Position numbers and translations under genes: made by a program. Source: Advenella mimigardefordensis DPN7 (GTDB taxonomy: Bacteria > Pseudomonadota > Gammaproteobacteria > Burkholderiales > Burkholderiaceae_B). From it: DNA of 64,000 bases. Shown here piece by piece: positions 8,267-17,450 of the stretch (its first letter is position 1; every line of letters starts with the position of its first letter). The notes beneath the pieces were generated by a model that worked only from the letters and a program-made list of their open reading frames with translations, searched no databases and was not told the DNA's origin. Where the stretch lies: contig NZ_CP003915.1 of NCBI RefSeq assembly GCF_000521505.1, positions 2,480,001 through 2,544,000 on the forward strand. Reading direction: 5' to 3'.

Positions 8267-9289
8267 TCAGCGATTGAACTGACGCAGGAAGCGCAGGTCT
8301 CCCTCGTAGAACTGCCGCAGATCATTCACGCCATAGCGCAACATAGTCAGACGCTCAATGCCTGACCCGAACGCGAATCCGATGTATTTTTCCGGATCCA
8401 GACCGAAATTGCGCACCACCTCCGGATGCACCTGACCTGAACCGGAAATTTCCAGCCAGCGGCCCTGGTTGGGGCCGGAGGTGAACATCATGTCGATTTC
8501 AGCAGACGGCTCGGTAAATGGGAAAAAAGAAGGTCGAAACCGCACGCTCAGGTCGTCGGTTTCAAAAAAAGCTTTCAGAAAATTCGTATACACCCCTTTG
8601 AGGTCAGCGAAAGAGATGTCTTCCGCGATCCACAGGCCCTCGACCTGATGAAACATGGGTGAATGCGTTGCATCGCTGTCCACACGATAGGTACGGCCGG
8701 GCGCGATTACTTTGATCGGCGGCTTGTTCATGCGGGCGTAACGCACCTGCATGGGACTGGTGTGCGTGCGCAGCAGAAAAGGCAGGCCCCCGGCATCATT
8801 CATGTCCACGTAGAACGTATCCTGCATGGAACGCGCGGGATGGTTCTCCGGATTATTCAGAGCAGTAAAGTTGGTCCAGTCATTTTCGATTTCGGGGCCA
8901 TCTGCCACATCAAAACCGATACTGTGGAAAATTTCTTCGATACGCTGCCACGACTGGATGACCGGATGGACGCCACCCATGGCACGCCCCCTGCCGGGCA
9001 GCGTCACGTCAATGGTTTCCGCAGCAAGACGCTGGTTCAATTGATCCCGTGCGAACTGTTCGCGACGCGCAGTGAGCATTAATTCAATTTGCTGCTTGAC
9101 GCGATTGATGCGGGCGCCTTCGGCCTTCTTCTGATCAGGCGGCAGCTGTGCCAGCCCTTTCATGAAACCGGTAATAACCCCGTTTTTCCCAAGAAATTTT
9201 GCTTTTTCATTTTCAAGCGAAGCCGAATCGGCTGCCTGCTCGAATTTGTCTTTAGCCTGAAGAATCAGATCGTCCAGCGATTGCGTCAT
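8267..9289 (-). CDS. pheS: Phenylalanyl-tRNA synthetase alpha subunit
   Basis: The 340-residue protein is of normal length for the family. An N-terminal coiled coil that grips tRNA is followed by the class II catalytic core: motif 1 region ([16 protein letters not shown]), motif 2 ([17 protein letters not shown]) and motif 3 ([17 protein letters not shown]). It forms phenylalanyl-adenylate and charges tRNA-Phe with PheT. It is preceded by a gap of 82 bases from rplT that contains a strong hairpin. No phenylalanine-rich leader ORF of the pheM type is visible in that gap. Confidence 0.97.
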   Translation of the reverse strand: MTQSLDDLILQAKDKFEQAADSASLENEKAKFLGKNGVITGFMKGLAQLPPDQKKAEGARINRVKQQIELMLTARREQFARDQLNQRLAAETIDVTLPGRGRAMGGVHPVIQSWQRIEEIFHSIGFDVADGPEIENDWTNFTALNNPENHPARSMQDTFYVDMNDAGGLPFLLRTHTSPMQVRYARMNKPPIKVIAPGRTYRVDSDATHSPMFHQVEGLWIAEDISFADLKGVYTNFLKAFFETDDLSVRFRPSFFPFTEPSAEIDMMFTSGPNQGRWLEISGSGQVHPEVVRNFGLDPEKYIGFAFGSGIERLTMLRYGVNDLRQFYEGDLRFLRQFNR

Positions 9290-9310
9290 GAAATGTCCAT
9301 TCTTGAAATA

Positions 9311-9341
9311 ACAAACGGGACCCGAAACGAGCCCCGTTTGT
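9311..9341 (-). promoter_or_regulatory. Hairpin between rplT and pheS
   Basis: A 9-bp perfect stem (ACAAACGGG / CCCGTTTGT) with a 13-base loop lies 22 bases before the pheS start. On the minus strand it is followed by TATTTC rather than a T tract. It could partially terminate, be an RNA-processing site, or tune pheST relative to the ribosomal protein genes; the sequence does not decide. Confidence 0.45.
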
Positions 9342-9371
9342 AATACAGCACAAATTTAAATCGTCAGTGGA

Positions 9372-9731
9372 TCAGGCGCCCAGGGCAGATTTGGCCTGTT
9401 TGACAACAGCGGCAAAACCCGCTTTGTCGTGGACAGCCATATCAGCCAGAACCTTGCGGTCCAGTTCAATAGCGGCCTTTTTCAGTCCGGCGATAAATAC
9501 ACTGTAAGTCATGCCGTTTTCACGGACTGCCGCGTTGATACGGGTAATCCAGAGAGCACGGAATGTACGTTTCTTATTGCGACGGTCACGATATGCATAC
9601 TGACCAGCACGCATGACTGCCTGTTTGGCAATACGGAACACATTGCCGCGGCGGCCACGATAGCCTTTAGCTGCAGCAATAACTTTTTTGTGACGAGCAC
9701 GTGCGGTAACACCGCGTTTTACGCGAGGCAT
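9372..9731 (-). CDS. rplT: 50S ribosomal protein L20
   Basis: The 119-residue basic protein matches L20 end to end ([62 protein letters not shown]). It binds 23S rRNA early in large-subunit assembly, and in many bacteria it represses its own operon. It follows rpmI by 13 bases, the normal arrangement. Confidence 0.98.
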   Translation of the reverse strand: MPRVKRGVTARARHKKVIAAAKGYRGRRGNVFRIAKQAVMRAGQYAYRDRRNKKRTFRALWITRINAAVRENGMTYSVFIAGLKKAAIELDRKVLADMAVHDKAGFAAVVKQAKSALGA

Positions 9732-9744
9732 AATTTAACTCCTA

Positions 9745-9942
9745 TCAAGCAAAAGGCATCATGGCTCGTACAGAAGCCACATCAGAATCATGGACGGCTG
9801 TTGAACCGCGCAGATGACGTTTGTTTTTCGTGGTTTTCTTTGTCAGAATGTGGCGTTTGAAAGCCTGACCACGCTTGATAGAACCGCTACCGCGTACGAT
9901 AAAGCGCTTGGAAGCACTTTTCTTGGTTTTCATTTTGGGCAT
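9745..9942 (-). CDS. rpmI: 50S ribosomal protein L35
   Basis: The 65-residue product starts [14 protein letters not shown], the standard L35 N-terminus, so the start is placed at 9942 rather than the in-frame codon five positions upstream. It is a large-subunit protein co-transcribed with L20. Here it is the first gene of its unit: infC, its usual upstream neighbour, lies about 9 kb away, and a separate promoter precedes rpmI. Confidence 0.97.
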   Translation of the reverse strand: MPKMKTKKSASKRFIVRGSGSIKRGQAFKRHILTKKTTKNKRHLRGSTAVHDSDVASVRAMMPFA

Positions 9943-10270
9943 AACTAATACCTGCAAATGTGGATAAAAGGTGCCTAATAACCGTTTATTAAGACTTTGC
10001 TAACCCGTATCCTTCTTTCCCGTCACGATCCGCTCGAACCCCCTGGCTCACTGCCACGCTTCCGGATACCCGAAAAGCAGTTAATCCATGGCGCCTACGG
10101 TCTGCGGGAAACCATTGATTATACGATGATTTTTTCTCCACCGCCAGCAGTTCAGCCTACCAGAGCTGATAGAAATGCCGAATAGGCAATAAATGTGGTC
10201 GTCAGGCGACGGATTCCCGGAAAAGCCACGCTACCCTCCTGCGTTTGCTCCCTCCCCTGTTGATTGCCTG
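9943..10270 (-). promoter_or_regulatory. rpmI upstream region with candidate promoter
   Basis: This 328-base gap holds no gene. On the minus strand a perfect TATAAT lies at 10118-10123, with a poor -35 (CTGGCG) 18 bases upstream. This would give a leader of roughly 165 bases before rpmI, long enough for the L20-type autoregulatory RNA known in other bacteria, though I cannot confirm such a fold. The leader contains a small palindrome (TAATAA-ACGG-TTATTA) near the start codon. The rest shows nothing recognisable. Confidence 0.4.
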
Positions 10271-11830
10271 TTAGCGGGCCAGCTGCTGGCGAAACGACAT
10301 CGCTTCGGTCAGATCGGCCGCACGAATCTGCTCTGCCCCCGCCATATCCGCGATCGTGCGGGCAACGCGTAACACCCGATGCATCGCTCTGGCCGACCAC
10401 CCCCAATGCACCCCTGCCCTGGCCAGCAGTTGCGCAGCCTCGGCGTCGGTGACACAAAACGTATCCATCCGATCCGGCGTGAGTTGGGCATTCAACCGCC
10501 CCTGGCGCTTCAACTGCCGCTCACGACACTGTATGACACGCTGCCGCACGATGCCTGATGACTCGGCAGGCGGCAACTGCTGCCAGCCCTGCGGCGGTGG
10601 TGATAACTGTAACAACATATCCAGACGATCCAGAAACGGCCCCGACAGGCGAGCCCGGTAACGTTCAATTTGCTCCGGTGTACAGCGGCAGGTCTGGTGG
10701 GTACTCCCCAGATACCCGCAAGGACAGGGATTCATGGCGGCCACCAACTGGAAACGGCAGGGATAGCTCACCGAACGATTGGCACGGGCAATATGGATTT
10801 CTCCTGTTTCCATGGGTTCGCGTAACGCCTCCAGTACATGCCGCTGAAACTCGGGCAGTTCGTCCAGAAACAAGACCCCATGATGGGCCAGGCTGATCTG
10901 GCCTGGCCGTGGATTGCTCCCGCCACCAATCAACGCAGCCGCAGTGCTGGAATGATGCGGCGCCTGTATCGGAACGCTCCGGGAAAATCGCAGCGTACGT
11001 TGCCGCAAGCTATGAATCGCTGCCACTTCTATGGCTGCATTTTCATCCAGGGGCGGCAATAGGCCCGGCAGCCGCTGCGCCAGCATGCTTTTGCCGATAC
11101 CCGGCGACCCGGACATCAACAATCCATGACTGCCGCTGGCAGCCACCTCCAGCGCGCGGCAGGCCACCTGCTGTCCCCGCACATCGGATAAACAAAGCGC
11201 TGGCGCTTCTGTGCCGGCAGCCCCGTCCTGGTATTCCGGCGTTGACTGGGTTGATGCTATCACGGGTGCCAGCTCCGCCGTCTCGTCCAGATGGCCTGCC
11301 GCCTCTCGCAGCGTACGCGCGCCGATCACCTTCAGTCCTGGTACAGCGGCAGCCATACAGGCACTCTCAATCGGCAGCATAAGGATGGGACCGCTGCCTG
11401 CCCCGCCCGAATCACCAGTCCTGGCAGCGGCAAGGGCAATCACCAGCGGCGCCGCAACCGGCACGAGTGCGCCAGTGAGAGACAGCTCGCCTGCGAAGAT
11501 AATGCCGGGCAAGGTTTGCCGGGACATTTTCTCGGATAAGACCAATTGCCCCGATGCCAGCAAAACGCCGAGCGCAATCGGCAGATCAAATCTGCCTGAT
11601 TCTTTTGGGATATCGGCCGGTGCAAGATTGGCCGTCAGCCGCCCGGCAGGAAAAGTATAGCCACTACTTAATATAGCGGAACGTACCCGCTCCCTGCTCT
11701 CTCTGACGCCCGCATCCGGCAGCCCGACAATGGTGAAGGACGGCAACCCCTGGGCGAGATGGACCTCAACCAATACTTCTGGCGCATGCATACCGCAAAG
11801 CGCTCTGCTGGCCAACACCGCTAAACTCAT
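10271..11830 (-). CDS. comM: ComM/YifB-family Mg-chelatase-like AAA ATPase
   Basis: The 519-residue protein has the N-terminal ChlI-like/Lon-S5-like domain (about 1-165: SLAVLASRALCGMHAPEVLVEVHLA, GLPDAGVRESRERVRSAI). It is followed by a Mg-chelatase AAA+ module with Walker A GSPGIGKSMLAQ, Walker B LFLDELPEF and a C-terminal helical domain. A Cys pair CPCGYLGSTHQTCRC sits in the ATPase. ComM helicases promote branch migration during natural transformation. The start at 11830 is supported by AGGAGGAA 5 bases upstream, better than the in-frame codon nine positions earlier. Confidence 0.93.
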   Translation of the reverse strand: MSLAVLASRALCGMHAPEVLVEVHLAQGLPSFTIVGLPDAGVRESRERVRSAILSSGYTFPAGRLTANLAPADIPKESGRFDLPIALGVLLASGQLVLSEKMSRQTLPGIIFAGELSLTGALVPVAAPLVIALAAARTGDSGGAGSGPILMLPIESACMAAAVPGLKVIGARTLREAAGHLDETAELAPVIASTQSTPEYQDGAAGTEAPALCLSDVRGQQVACRALEVAASGSHGLLMSGSPGIGKSMLAQRLPGLLPPLDENAAIEVAAIHSLRQRTLRFSRSVPIQAPHHSSTAAALIGGGSNPRPGQISLAHHGVLFLDELPEFQRHVLEALREPMETGEIHIARANRSVSYPCRFQLVAAMNPCPCGYLGSTHQTCRCTPEQIERYRARLSGPFLDRLDMLLQLSPPPQGWQQLPPAESSGIVRQRVIQCRERQLKRQGRLNAQLTPDRMDTFCVTDAEAAQLLARAGVHWGWSARAMHRVLRVARTIADMAGAEQIRAADLTEAMSFRQQLAR

Positions 11831-12060
11831 CTGTTCCTCCTGAATGCACAGAGGCATTCTGGCAGAAAGCAGATACGGCTACCGTCATTGCGGGACAGAT
11901 TGATCTATGGTGAGTAGCGACAACGGCCGCCAGGCGCATTCACGCCACCCCGCGTTTTTCCCGAGGCGTCTTATCGCGAAAAGCCAGACACGATGCACGC
12001 ACATGCCAGTCGCTGTGAAAGGACTGCGTACCCGGCGGGCAATGAGCGTATTCTATTGAC

Positions 12061-12345
12061 TCAGTCGACAACCGGACCCGTAGGTGTCGTGTCTGCAGAC
12101 GAAGGGGTGATGCCCGCCTTTTCTTCCAGCGCACGAACGCGCGATTCCAGCTCGAACAAACGTTCGCGCAGCTTTGCCGACAAGGCAACCTGGACGTCAA
12201 ACTCGTCCCGCGTGACCAGATCCAGCCTGGAAAAACCCTGGGCCATGAATGCTTTCACATTCTTTTCTATATCGGCCGCCGGGCTGTTCTTGATCAATTC
12301 CTGAATATTCTTCTGAAAATCTTCAAACAACTGGTTAGATTTCAT
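12061..12345 (-). CDS. ubiK: Ubiquinone biosynthesis accessory factor UbiK (BMFP family)
   Basis: The 94-residue protein begins MKSNQLFEDFQKNIQELI. It shows an N-terminal amphipathic region followed by a C-terminal coiled coil (LSAKLRERLFELESRVRALEEKAG), the YqiC/UbiK pattern. The family assists the soluble ubiquinone biosynthesis complex under aerobic conditions. The start at 12345 is chosen because homology starts there; 39 upstream in-frame codons look non-coding. The Pro/Thr-rich tail after LEEKAG is variable in the family. It lies between comM and an Ala-rich lipoprotein gene, all on the minus strand. Confidence 0.85.
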   Translation of the reverse strand: MKSNQLFEDFQKNIQELIKNSPAADIEKNVKAFMAQGFSRLDLVTRDEFDVQVALSAKLRERLFELESRVRALEEKAGITPSSADTTPTGPVVD

Positions 12346-12430
12346 GATGGTGATTCCTGTTTGTGTACGCGGGCACCAGTGCCACGTTCTGTTCTTCATA
12401 TTGTACACATTCGCGCATGCCCCTATAGCA

Positions 12431-12454
12431 TCAACCCGCCGTTTGGCGGGTTGA
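12431..12454 (-). terminator. Hairpin after the Ala-rich lipoprotein gene
   Basis: A perfect 10-bp GC-rich stem (TCAACCCGCC / GGCGGGTTGA) with a 4-base loop lies 12 bases past the stop of the minus-strand gene. No T tract follows, so termination would be weak or factor-assisted. Confidence 0.55.
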
Positions 12455-12465
12455 CAGACCATTGC

Positions 12466-13107
12466 TTATTGCGGTTTTGACTCACTTTCAGGCTCAGTTG
12501 CGGCCGGAGCACTTTCTGCCGGCGCAGTCTCAGTTGGAGCAGTCTCTGCGGGCGCACTTTCAGTTGGCGCGTTTGCAGCTGGCGCCGTTTCAGCCGGAGC
12601 GCTCTCGGCTGGTGCAGACGCAGACGTATCACCAGCCGGCTGAGTCACTTCAGCTGTTTTCTCTTTGACCGATTCCACGACGTCAGAAACCGCCTGCTTG
12701 CCTGACTCTGTCGCTTCTTTGACGGACTCCATGGCGCTGTGAGCGTGTTCCCGGACCGTTTCAGCGGCATTTGAACCCGCCTCTTTAGCTGACTCCAGCG
12801 CATTACCGGCCGATTCTTTAACAGACTCCATCACGTTACCGGCTGATTCGCCCGCCTTATCTGCTGCCTCCTGAGTCGCATCGCCGGCTTTATTGGCTGC
12901 CTCTGAGGCAGCTTCAGCTGCTTTCTCTCCCGCCACTTTTGTCTCGTCCACTGCCTTATCGACAGCCTGCTGGGTTTGTTCCGCAGCCGAATTGCTTGTT
13001 TCAGGCGCCGACGTGGTCTCTGCAGTATCAGAACTATTATCACATCCGGCAATAAAGGCGGCGGCAGATAACATGGCTACCAGACTGATTTTGGATACAT
13101 TCTTCAA
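12466..13107 (-). CDS. Ala-rich repeat lipoprotein with LEA-like helices
   Basis: The 213-residue product has a lipoprotein signal (lipobox IAGC, Cys22). A long stretch of 11-residue-type helical repeats follows at about residues 45-155, built around variants of AxESxKEAxxNA and AADKAGES. The C-terminal tail (about 160-213) is a low-complexity run of SAPAETAP units. Such LEA/apolipoprotein-like repeats form amphipathic helices; the tail is probably disordered. No enzyme motif is present. An envelope-stabilising or stress role is possible but unproven. The long repeats make the gene prone to length variation. Confidence 0.75.
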   Translation of the reverse strand: MKNVSKISLVAMLSAAAFIAGCDNSSDTAETTSAPETSNSAAEQTQQAVDKAVDETKVAGEKAAEAASEAANKAGDATQEAADKAGESAGNVMESVKESAGNALESAKEAGSNAAETVREHAHSAMESVKEATESGKQAVSDVVESVKEKTAEVTQPAGDTSASAPAESAPAETAPAANAPTESAPAETAPTETAPAESAPAATEPESESKPQ

Positions 13108-13298
13108 AACTTCACCTCATCAAATGAAAATGGAATTTGTTTCACGATTTTACTTTAATTTAACGGCCCGGATAAGCTGAACATCATCTGAACCGTCCCG
13201 GGTGAGCCTTCCCTGTTGCAGACGCGTGCACTAACTGAATGAATAACAGCACCGCCCCGGACACTTCATGCAAGCCAATCAAACAAAATTCCGATCAT

Positions 13299-13315
13299 TG
13301 CACCAATATAGCGCA
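13299..13315 (+). promoter_or_regulatory. Candidate NtrC-binding site upstream of glnK
   Basis: The sequence TGCACC-AATAT-AGCGCA fits the NtrC dyad (GCACY-N5-RGTGC) at nearly all positions, differing mainly at one base of the right arm. It lies about 70 bases upstream of the sigma-54 promoter, a usual activator distance. The core GCACCAATATAG recurs upstream of urtA. Confidence 0.55.
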
Positions 13316-13385
13316 TGTGGTTTTGGTCTTCTGGATTTATGCATCATTTGTGTGCCTGGGCATACATTTATTCGCCAATAAAAAC

Positions 13386-13402
13386 TGGCACGACTATTGC
13401 TT
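13386..13402 (+). promoter_or_regulatory. Sigma-54 promoter of glnK-amtB
   Basis: TGGCACGACTATTGCTT has the invariant GG (13387-13388) and GC (13399-13400) with the required 10-base spacing and matches the consensus TGGCACG-N4-TTGCW almost perfectly. Transcription would start about 12 bases downstream, 45 bases before glnK. The rest of the 13108-13458 gap holds the NtrC-like site and the divergent promoter region of the lipoprotein gene. Confidence 0.85.
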
Positions 13403-13431
13403 TTACAAGGCCATGGACAACCGGTCCTTAA

Positions 13432-13797
<366 letters not shown>

Positions 13798-13836
13798 GCT
13801 CGTCGCCCCTATCACCCGTATTGAAAGGAAATTAAA

Positions 13837-15063
13837 ATGCAAAGCGCCGATTTAGTCTGGGTAAGCGTGTCCACCATTCTCGTACTGTTTATGGTTGTCC
13901 CTGGTCTTGCCATGTTTTACGGTGGTCTGGTTCGCAGCAAGAACATTCTCTCGCTCATGAGCCAGGTTCTGGTTACCTTCGCCCTGATCGCCATTCTGTG
14001 GTTTGTCTACGGCTATTCTCTCGCCTTCTCCGGCGGAAATGCGCTCTTTGGCGATCTGTCCAAGGCTTTTCTTTCGGGCGTACTTGACCTGCCAACCGAC
14101 ACCTATGCGTTGTCTGGCACCATCCCCGAACTGACTTTTGTTGCCTTTCAGGCCACCTTCGCCGGTATTACCTGCGCCCTGATTGTGGGTGGCTTTGCCG
14201 AGCGCATCAAGTTCTCTGCCGTACTTATTTTCATGGCTATCTGGTTCACCTTTTCCTACATCCCCATTGCTCACATGATCTGGGCCGAGAAAGGTCTGCT
14301 GTTTGGTGACGCACTGGATTTTGCGGGCGGTACCGTGGTTCATATCAACGCCGGTGTAGCCGCACTCGTCGCTGCCTATGTCGTCGGACCACGCATCGGT
14401 TATGGCAAGGAAGCCATGCAGCCGCATAACCTGCCGATGACCATGATCGGTGCGGCCATGCTGTGGGTAGGCTGGTTCGGTTTCAACGGCGGCTCATCGC
14501 TGGGCGCCAACAACCAGGCCGCGCTGGCAGTATTCAACACCCTGCTTGCTACTGCGGCCGCCATTGTCGTGTGGGTGCTGGTTGAGTGGAAATTCAAGGG
14601 TCAGCCTTCCCTGCTGGGTGGTGCCTCTGGTGCCGTTGCCGGTCTGGTCGGTATCACACCTGCTGCCGGCCTGGTCGATCCGATGGGCGCGCTGATCATC
14701 GGCGCCATTACCAGCCTGTTCTGCGTCTGGGGTGTAAACGGCCTGAAACGCCTGCTTAAAGCTGATGATTCACTGGACGTTTTTGGTGTACACGGTGTCG
14801 GCGGTATCGTTGGTGGTATCCTGACTGGCTTCTTCAACGCTAAAGCAATGGGCGGTCCCGGCCTGGATTCAGCCGGTATGATTCCCGGACAACTGTTCAA
14901 TCAGATCGAAGGTATTGTCATTGCGATTATCTGGAGTGCCGTTGTCAGCTTCATCGCGCTCAAGATAGCAGGTCTGGTTACTGGTGGCTTGCGTGTCGAT
15001 AAAGACGAAGAACGCCAGGGTCTGGATATCAGCTCTCACGGCGAACAGGGCTATCACAACTGA
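13837..15063 (+). CDS. amtB: Ammonium transporter
   Basis: The 408-residue membrane protein shows the Amt family's eleven-helix pattern. Signatures are VPGLAMFYGGLVRSKN near the N-terminus, the first pore histidine in GGTVVHINAGVAALVAA, and the second in DVFGVHGVGGIVGG. It conducts ammonia/ammonium across the inner membrane and is gated by GlnK, encoded 39 bases upstream. There is no long N-terminal signal peptide extension: the first helix begins almost at the start. An intrinsic terminator follows 29 bases after the stop. Confidence 0.96.
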   Translation: MQSADLVWVSVSTILVLFMVVPGLAMFYGGLVRSKNILSLMSQVLVTFALIAILWFVYGYSLAFSGGNALFGDLSKAFLSGVLDLPTDTYALSGTIPELTFVAFQATFAGITCALIVGGFAERIKFSAVLIFMAIWFTFSYIPIAHMIWAEKGLLFGDALDFAGGTVVHINAGVAALVAAYVVGPRIGYGKEAMQPHNLPMTMIGAAMLWVGWFGFNGGSSLGANNQAALAVFNTLLATAAAIVVWVLVEWKFKGQPSLLGGASGAVAGLVGITPAAGLVDPMGALIIGAITSLFCVWGVNGLKRLLKADDSLDVFGVHGVGGIVGGILTGFFNAKAMGGPGLDSAGMIPGQLFNQIEGIVIAIIWSAVVSFIALKIAGLVTGGLRVDKDEERQGLDISSHGEQGYHN

Positions 15064-15092
15064 ATTAACGGATGATCCCTACTGAGCAATTT

Positions 15093-15120
15093 GAAAAAGG
15101 ACACGACGGTGTCCTTTTTC
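15093..15120 (+). terminator. Intrinsic terminator of glnK-amtB
   Basis: A 12-bp perfect stem (GAAAAAGGACAC / GTGTCCTTTTTC) with a 4-base loop and T-rich right arm lies 29 bases after the amtB stop. Confidence 0.9.
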
Positions 15121-15222
15121 TTTGCATCAATGGCGCCGTGTATTGTTGAAAAACGATACCTGAATGATTACAGGCGCAACGACAATATGCTGTTCGATTT
15201 ATTTACCGGAGCAGGCAATGCG

Positions 15223-15290
15223 GACATGCGCTATGGAGATGCGCTATGGACACGCGATATAGACATGCGCTATGGACTTACGATATGCAG
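15223..15290. repeat. Short imperfect direct repeats
   Basis: GACATGCGCTATGGA occurs perfectly at 15223-15237 and 15262-15276, with degenerate copies between (GATGCGCTATGGA at 15238-15250, then CACGCGATATA) and after. The array sits in the gap between amtB and the convergent ptsI gene. No coding or regulatory role is apparent. Confidence 0.7.
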
Positions 15291-15310
15291 GAGCGGCCAG
15301 CACCGGCCTG

Positions 15311-17068
15311 TCAAATACCGAGGCTGTTCAAATCGATCGACTCGGCACGATTGAGCGCAGATGCGATCTTGGTGCGCAAGGCATTGGTGTGCGAGGTTCT
15401 GACCAGTTTTTTAACATCCAGCAATTGCTGCGGGTGCATGGAAAATTCATTCAGACCCAGACCCAGCAGCAGTTTGGTATAGCGCGCGTCGCCAGCCATT
15501 TCACCGCATATGGCCACGCACTTGCCCACGCGTTCGCCCGCCTGGATGGTCTGCGAAATTAACCGCAACACAGCGGGGTGCAAAGGATCATACAGATCAG
15601 ACACCTCATTATCAACGCGATCTATCGCCAGGGTGTACTGAATCAGGTCATTGGTACCAATGGAAACAAAATCCAGCGCTTTAAGAAACGGTTCGATCGC
15701 AATGGCAATGGCCGGAATTTCAACCATGGCCCCCAGTTCAATATTGTCGCTATAGGGCATGCCGGCCGCATCCAGCTCTTTTTTTGCCGACTCAAGCGCA
15801 TCGCGTACAGCCAGCAGCTCGTGCATATGCGATAACATGGGAATCAGAATTCTGAGGCGGCCATACACCGACGCGCGCAACAGCGCACGCAACTGGGTTG
15901 CAAAAAGGTCCGGACGCGACAGGCAATAACGCACCGCACGCAGGCCCAGCGCCGGATTGACCGCTACTGTTGCCTCGCCATCCAGGGTTTTGTCTGACCC
16001 CAGATCCAGGGTGCGAATGGTCACAGGCTTATCGGGCATGGCACGCAACACATGCGCATAGGCCTCGAACTGCTCTTCTTCGCTTGGCAAAATTTGCCGA
16101 CCCATAAACAGAAACTCACTGCGAAACAGCCCGATTCCATCGGCGCCCATATCCAGCGCCTGGGACACTTCATGCGGCAGTTCGATATTCGCTTCCAGAC
16201 GAACGCGTTTACCATCCAGCGTAATGGCAGGCTCGTCCTTGGACAGAATCAGCTCTGCCCGTTCCTGAATAAAGGCTTCCTGCTTACGCTGATAGAAATC
16301 CAGAATCTCCGGTGTCGGATTAACGTACACCAACCCGTTCTCGCCATCCACAATCAGCATATCCCGATCATGTACAAGACTGCGCACATTGCCCAGACCA
16401 ACAACAGCGGGCACATTCATGCTGCGTGCGACGATGGCCGTATGCGATGTTGGGCCGCCCAGATCGGTCACAAAGGCTGCAAACCGTCCGCCACGCAACT
16501 TCAGCATGTCTCCCGGAGAAATATCATGAGCAACCACAATCAGCGAGTTGATGTCCATTTCGCTTGACATATCAGGCAGCATAAACTCACCTGATCCGGC
16601 CAGAATGCGGATCACCCGTTCGATGACCTGATGAACATCGGCAACGCGCTCACGGATATAGTCGTCATCCATGACCGCAAACTGCTCGGCCACAATCTGA
16701 CCCTGGGTGCTCAGCGCCCACTCGGCGTTATATTGACGGGTTGCTATTAATTCCTTGGTTTGTGCAGCCAGTTCCGGGTCAGACACCAGCAGACTGTGAA
16801 CCGTGAGTAGCGGAACCAGTTCCTTTGGTGCATCGGCAGGCAGTGTGTCTATCGTGTGCTGAAGCATGTCGTAGACAATCTTCAGCGCATGATCCAGCCG
16901 GGCACATTCAGCCGGCACATCTTCAGATGCAATGCGGTAATGGCTCACTTCCAGCGTCGCTGCGCCCATCACCACCGCGCGACCTATTGCAAATCCGCGC
17001 ACAACACCTTTTCCCTGAAGGGTAAAAACAGTACTGGGTTTTATTGGTGTGTGCTCGGTATTTGTCAT
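15311..17068 (-). CDS. ptsI: PTS enzyme I (phosphoenolpyruvate-protein phosphotransferase)
   Basis: The 585-residue enzyme takes phosphate from phosphoenolpyruvate and passes it to HPr. The phosphohistidine His209 sits in GGPTSHTAIVARSMNVPAVVG. The C-terminal PEP-binding barrel carries GIGLFRSEFLFMGR, PVTIRTLDLGSDK and FVSIGTNDLIQYTLA, with the active cysteine in the later KCVAICGEMAGD. The ATG at 17068 is preferred over a GTG eight codons upstream, although the nearest Shine-Dalgarno (AAGGGA) is rather distant from it. It is the third PTS gene in the row IIA-HPr-EI; no sugar permease is nearby, so the chain is probably regulatory. Confidence 0.95.
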   Translation of the reverse strand: MTNTEHTPIKPSTVFTLQGKGVVRGFAIGRAVVMGAATLEVSHYRIASEDVPAECARLDHALKIVYDMLQHTIDTLPADAPKELVPLLTVHSLLVSDPELAAQTKELIATRQYNAEWALSTQGQIVAEQFAVMDDDYIRERVADVHQVIERVIRILAGSGEFMLPDMSSEMDINSLIVVAHDISPGDMLKLRGGRFAAFVTDLGGPTSHTAIVARSMNVPAVVGLGNVRSLVHDRDMLIVDGENGLVYVNPTPEILDFYQRKQEAFIQERAELILSKDEPAITLDGKRVRLEANIELPHEVSQALDMGADGIGLFRSEFLFMGRQILPSEEEQFEAYAHVLRAMPDKPVTIRTLDLGSDKTLDGEATVAVNPALGLRAVRYCLSRPDLFATQLRALLRASVYGRLRILIPMLSHMHELLAVRDALESAKKELDAAGMPYSDNIELGAMVEIPAIAIAIEPFLKALDFVSIGTNDLIQYTLAIDRVDNEVSDLYDPLHPAVLRLISQTIQAGERVGKCVAICGEMAGDARYTKLLLGLGLNEFSMHPQQLLDVKKLVRTSHTNALRTKIASALNRAESIDLNSLGI

Positions 17069-17155
17069 CGCGTATGGTCTTGTCCCTTGCACTTTTTAAG
17101 TGCCTGTTTTTAGGTGCTACAGCTACTCATTGCCGGAATGGCCGGTAGCCTGTGC

Positions 17156-17425
17156 TTATTCGGGTTCGCCGAACTTATTTTCAAACAGCGCCTGAATCTG
17201 CTCAAGCGACTGATCAGCATCATCGCCTTCGGCTTCAATGTTGACGGTAATACCTTTGCCAGCAGCCAGCATCATGACGCCCATGATGCTTTTGGCATTA
17301 ACCCGCTGGGAGGCACGGGTGATAAAGATTTCGCTTTTGAACTTGCTGGCCAGCTGGGTAAGCTTGGCGGCAGCGCGGGCATGCAGCCCTAATTTATTAC
17401 TTATTACTATATCAACTGAAGGCAT
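17156..17425 (-). CDS. ptsH: Phosphocarrier protein HPr
   Basis: The 89-residue protein has His15 in NKLGLHARAAAKL, the residue phosphorylated by enzyme I, and Ser46 in AKSIMGVMMLAAGKG, the site used by HPr kinase in bacteria that have it. Numbering from the ATG at 17425 puts both residues at their canonical positions, which decides the start over a longer reading frame overlapping the IIA gene. It lies 25 bases after the IIA gene and 87 bases before ptsI. Confidence 0.96.
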   Translation of the reverse strand: MPSVDIVISNKLGLHARAAAKLTQLASKFKSEIFITRASQRVNAKSIMGVMMLAAGKGITVNIEAEGDDADQSLEQIQALFENKFGEPE

Positions 17426-17450
17426 ATGAGCGCGGTCTTTATCAGAAGGG

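Noticed and set aside
9290..9371. Phenylalanine attenuator in front of pheS
   Set aside because: The hairpin is present, but there is no Phe-rich leader ORF and no T tract, so the E. coli-type mechanism is not supported.
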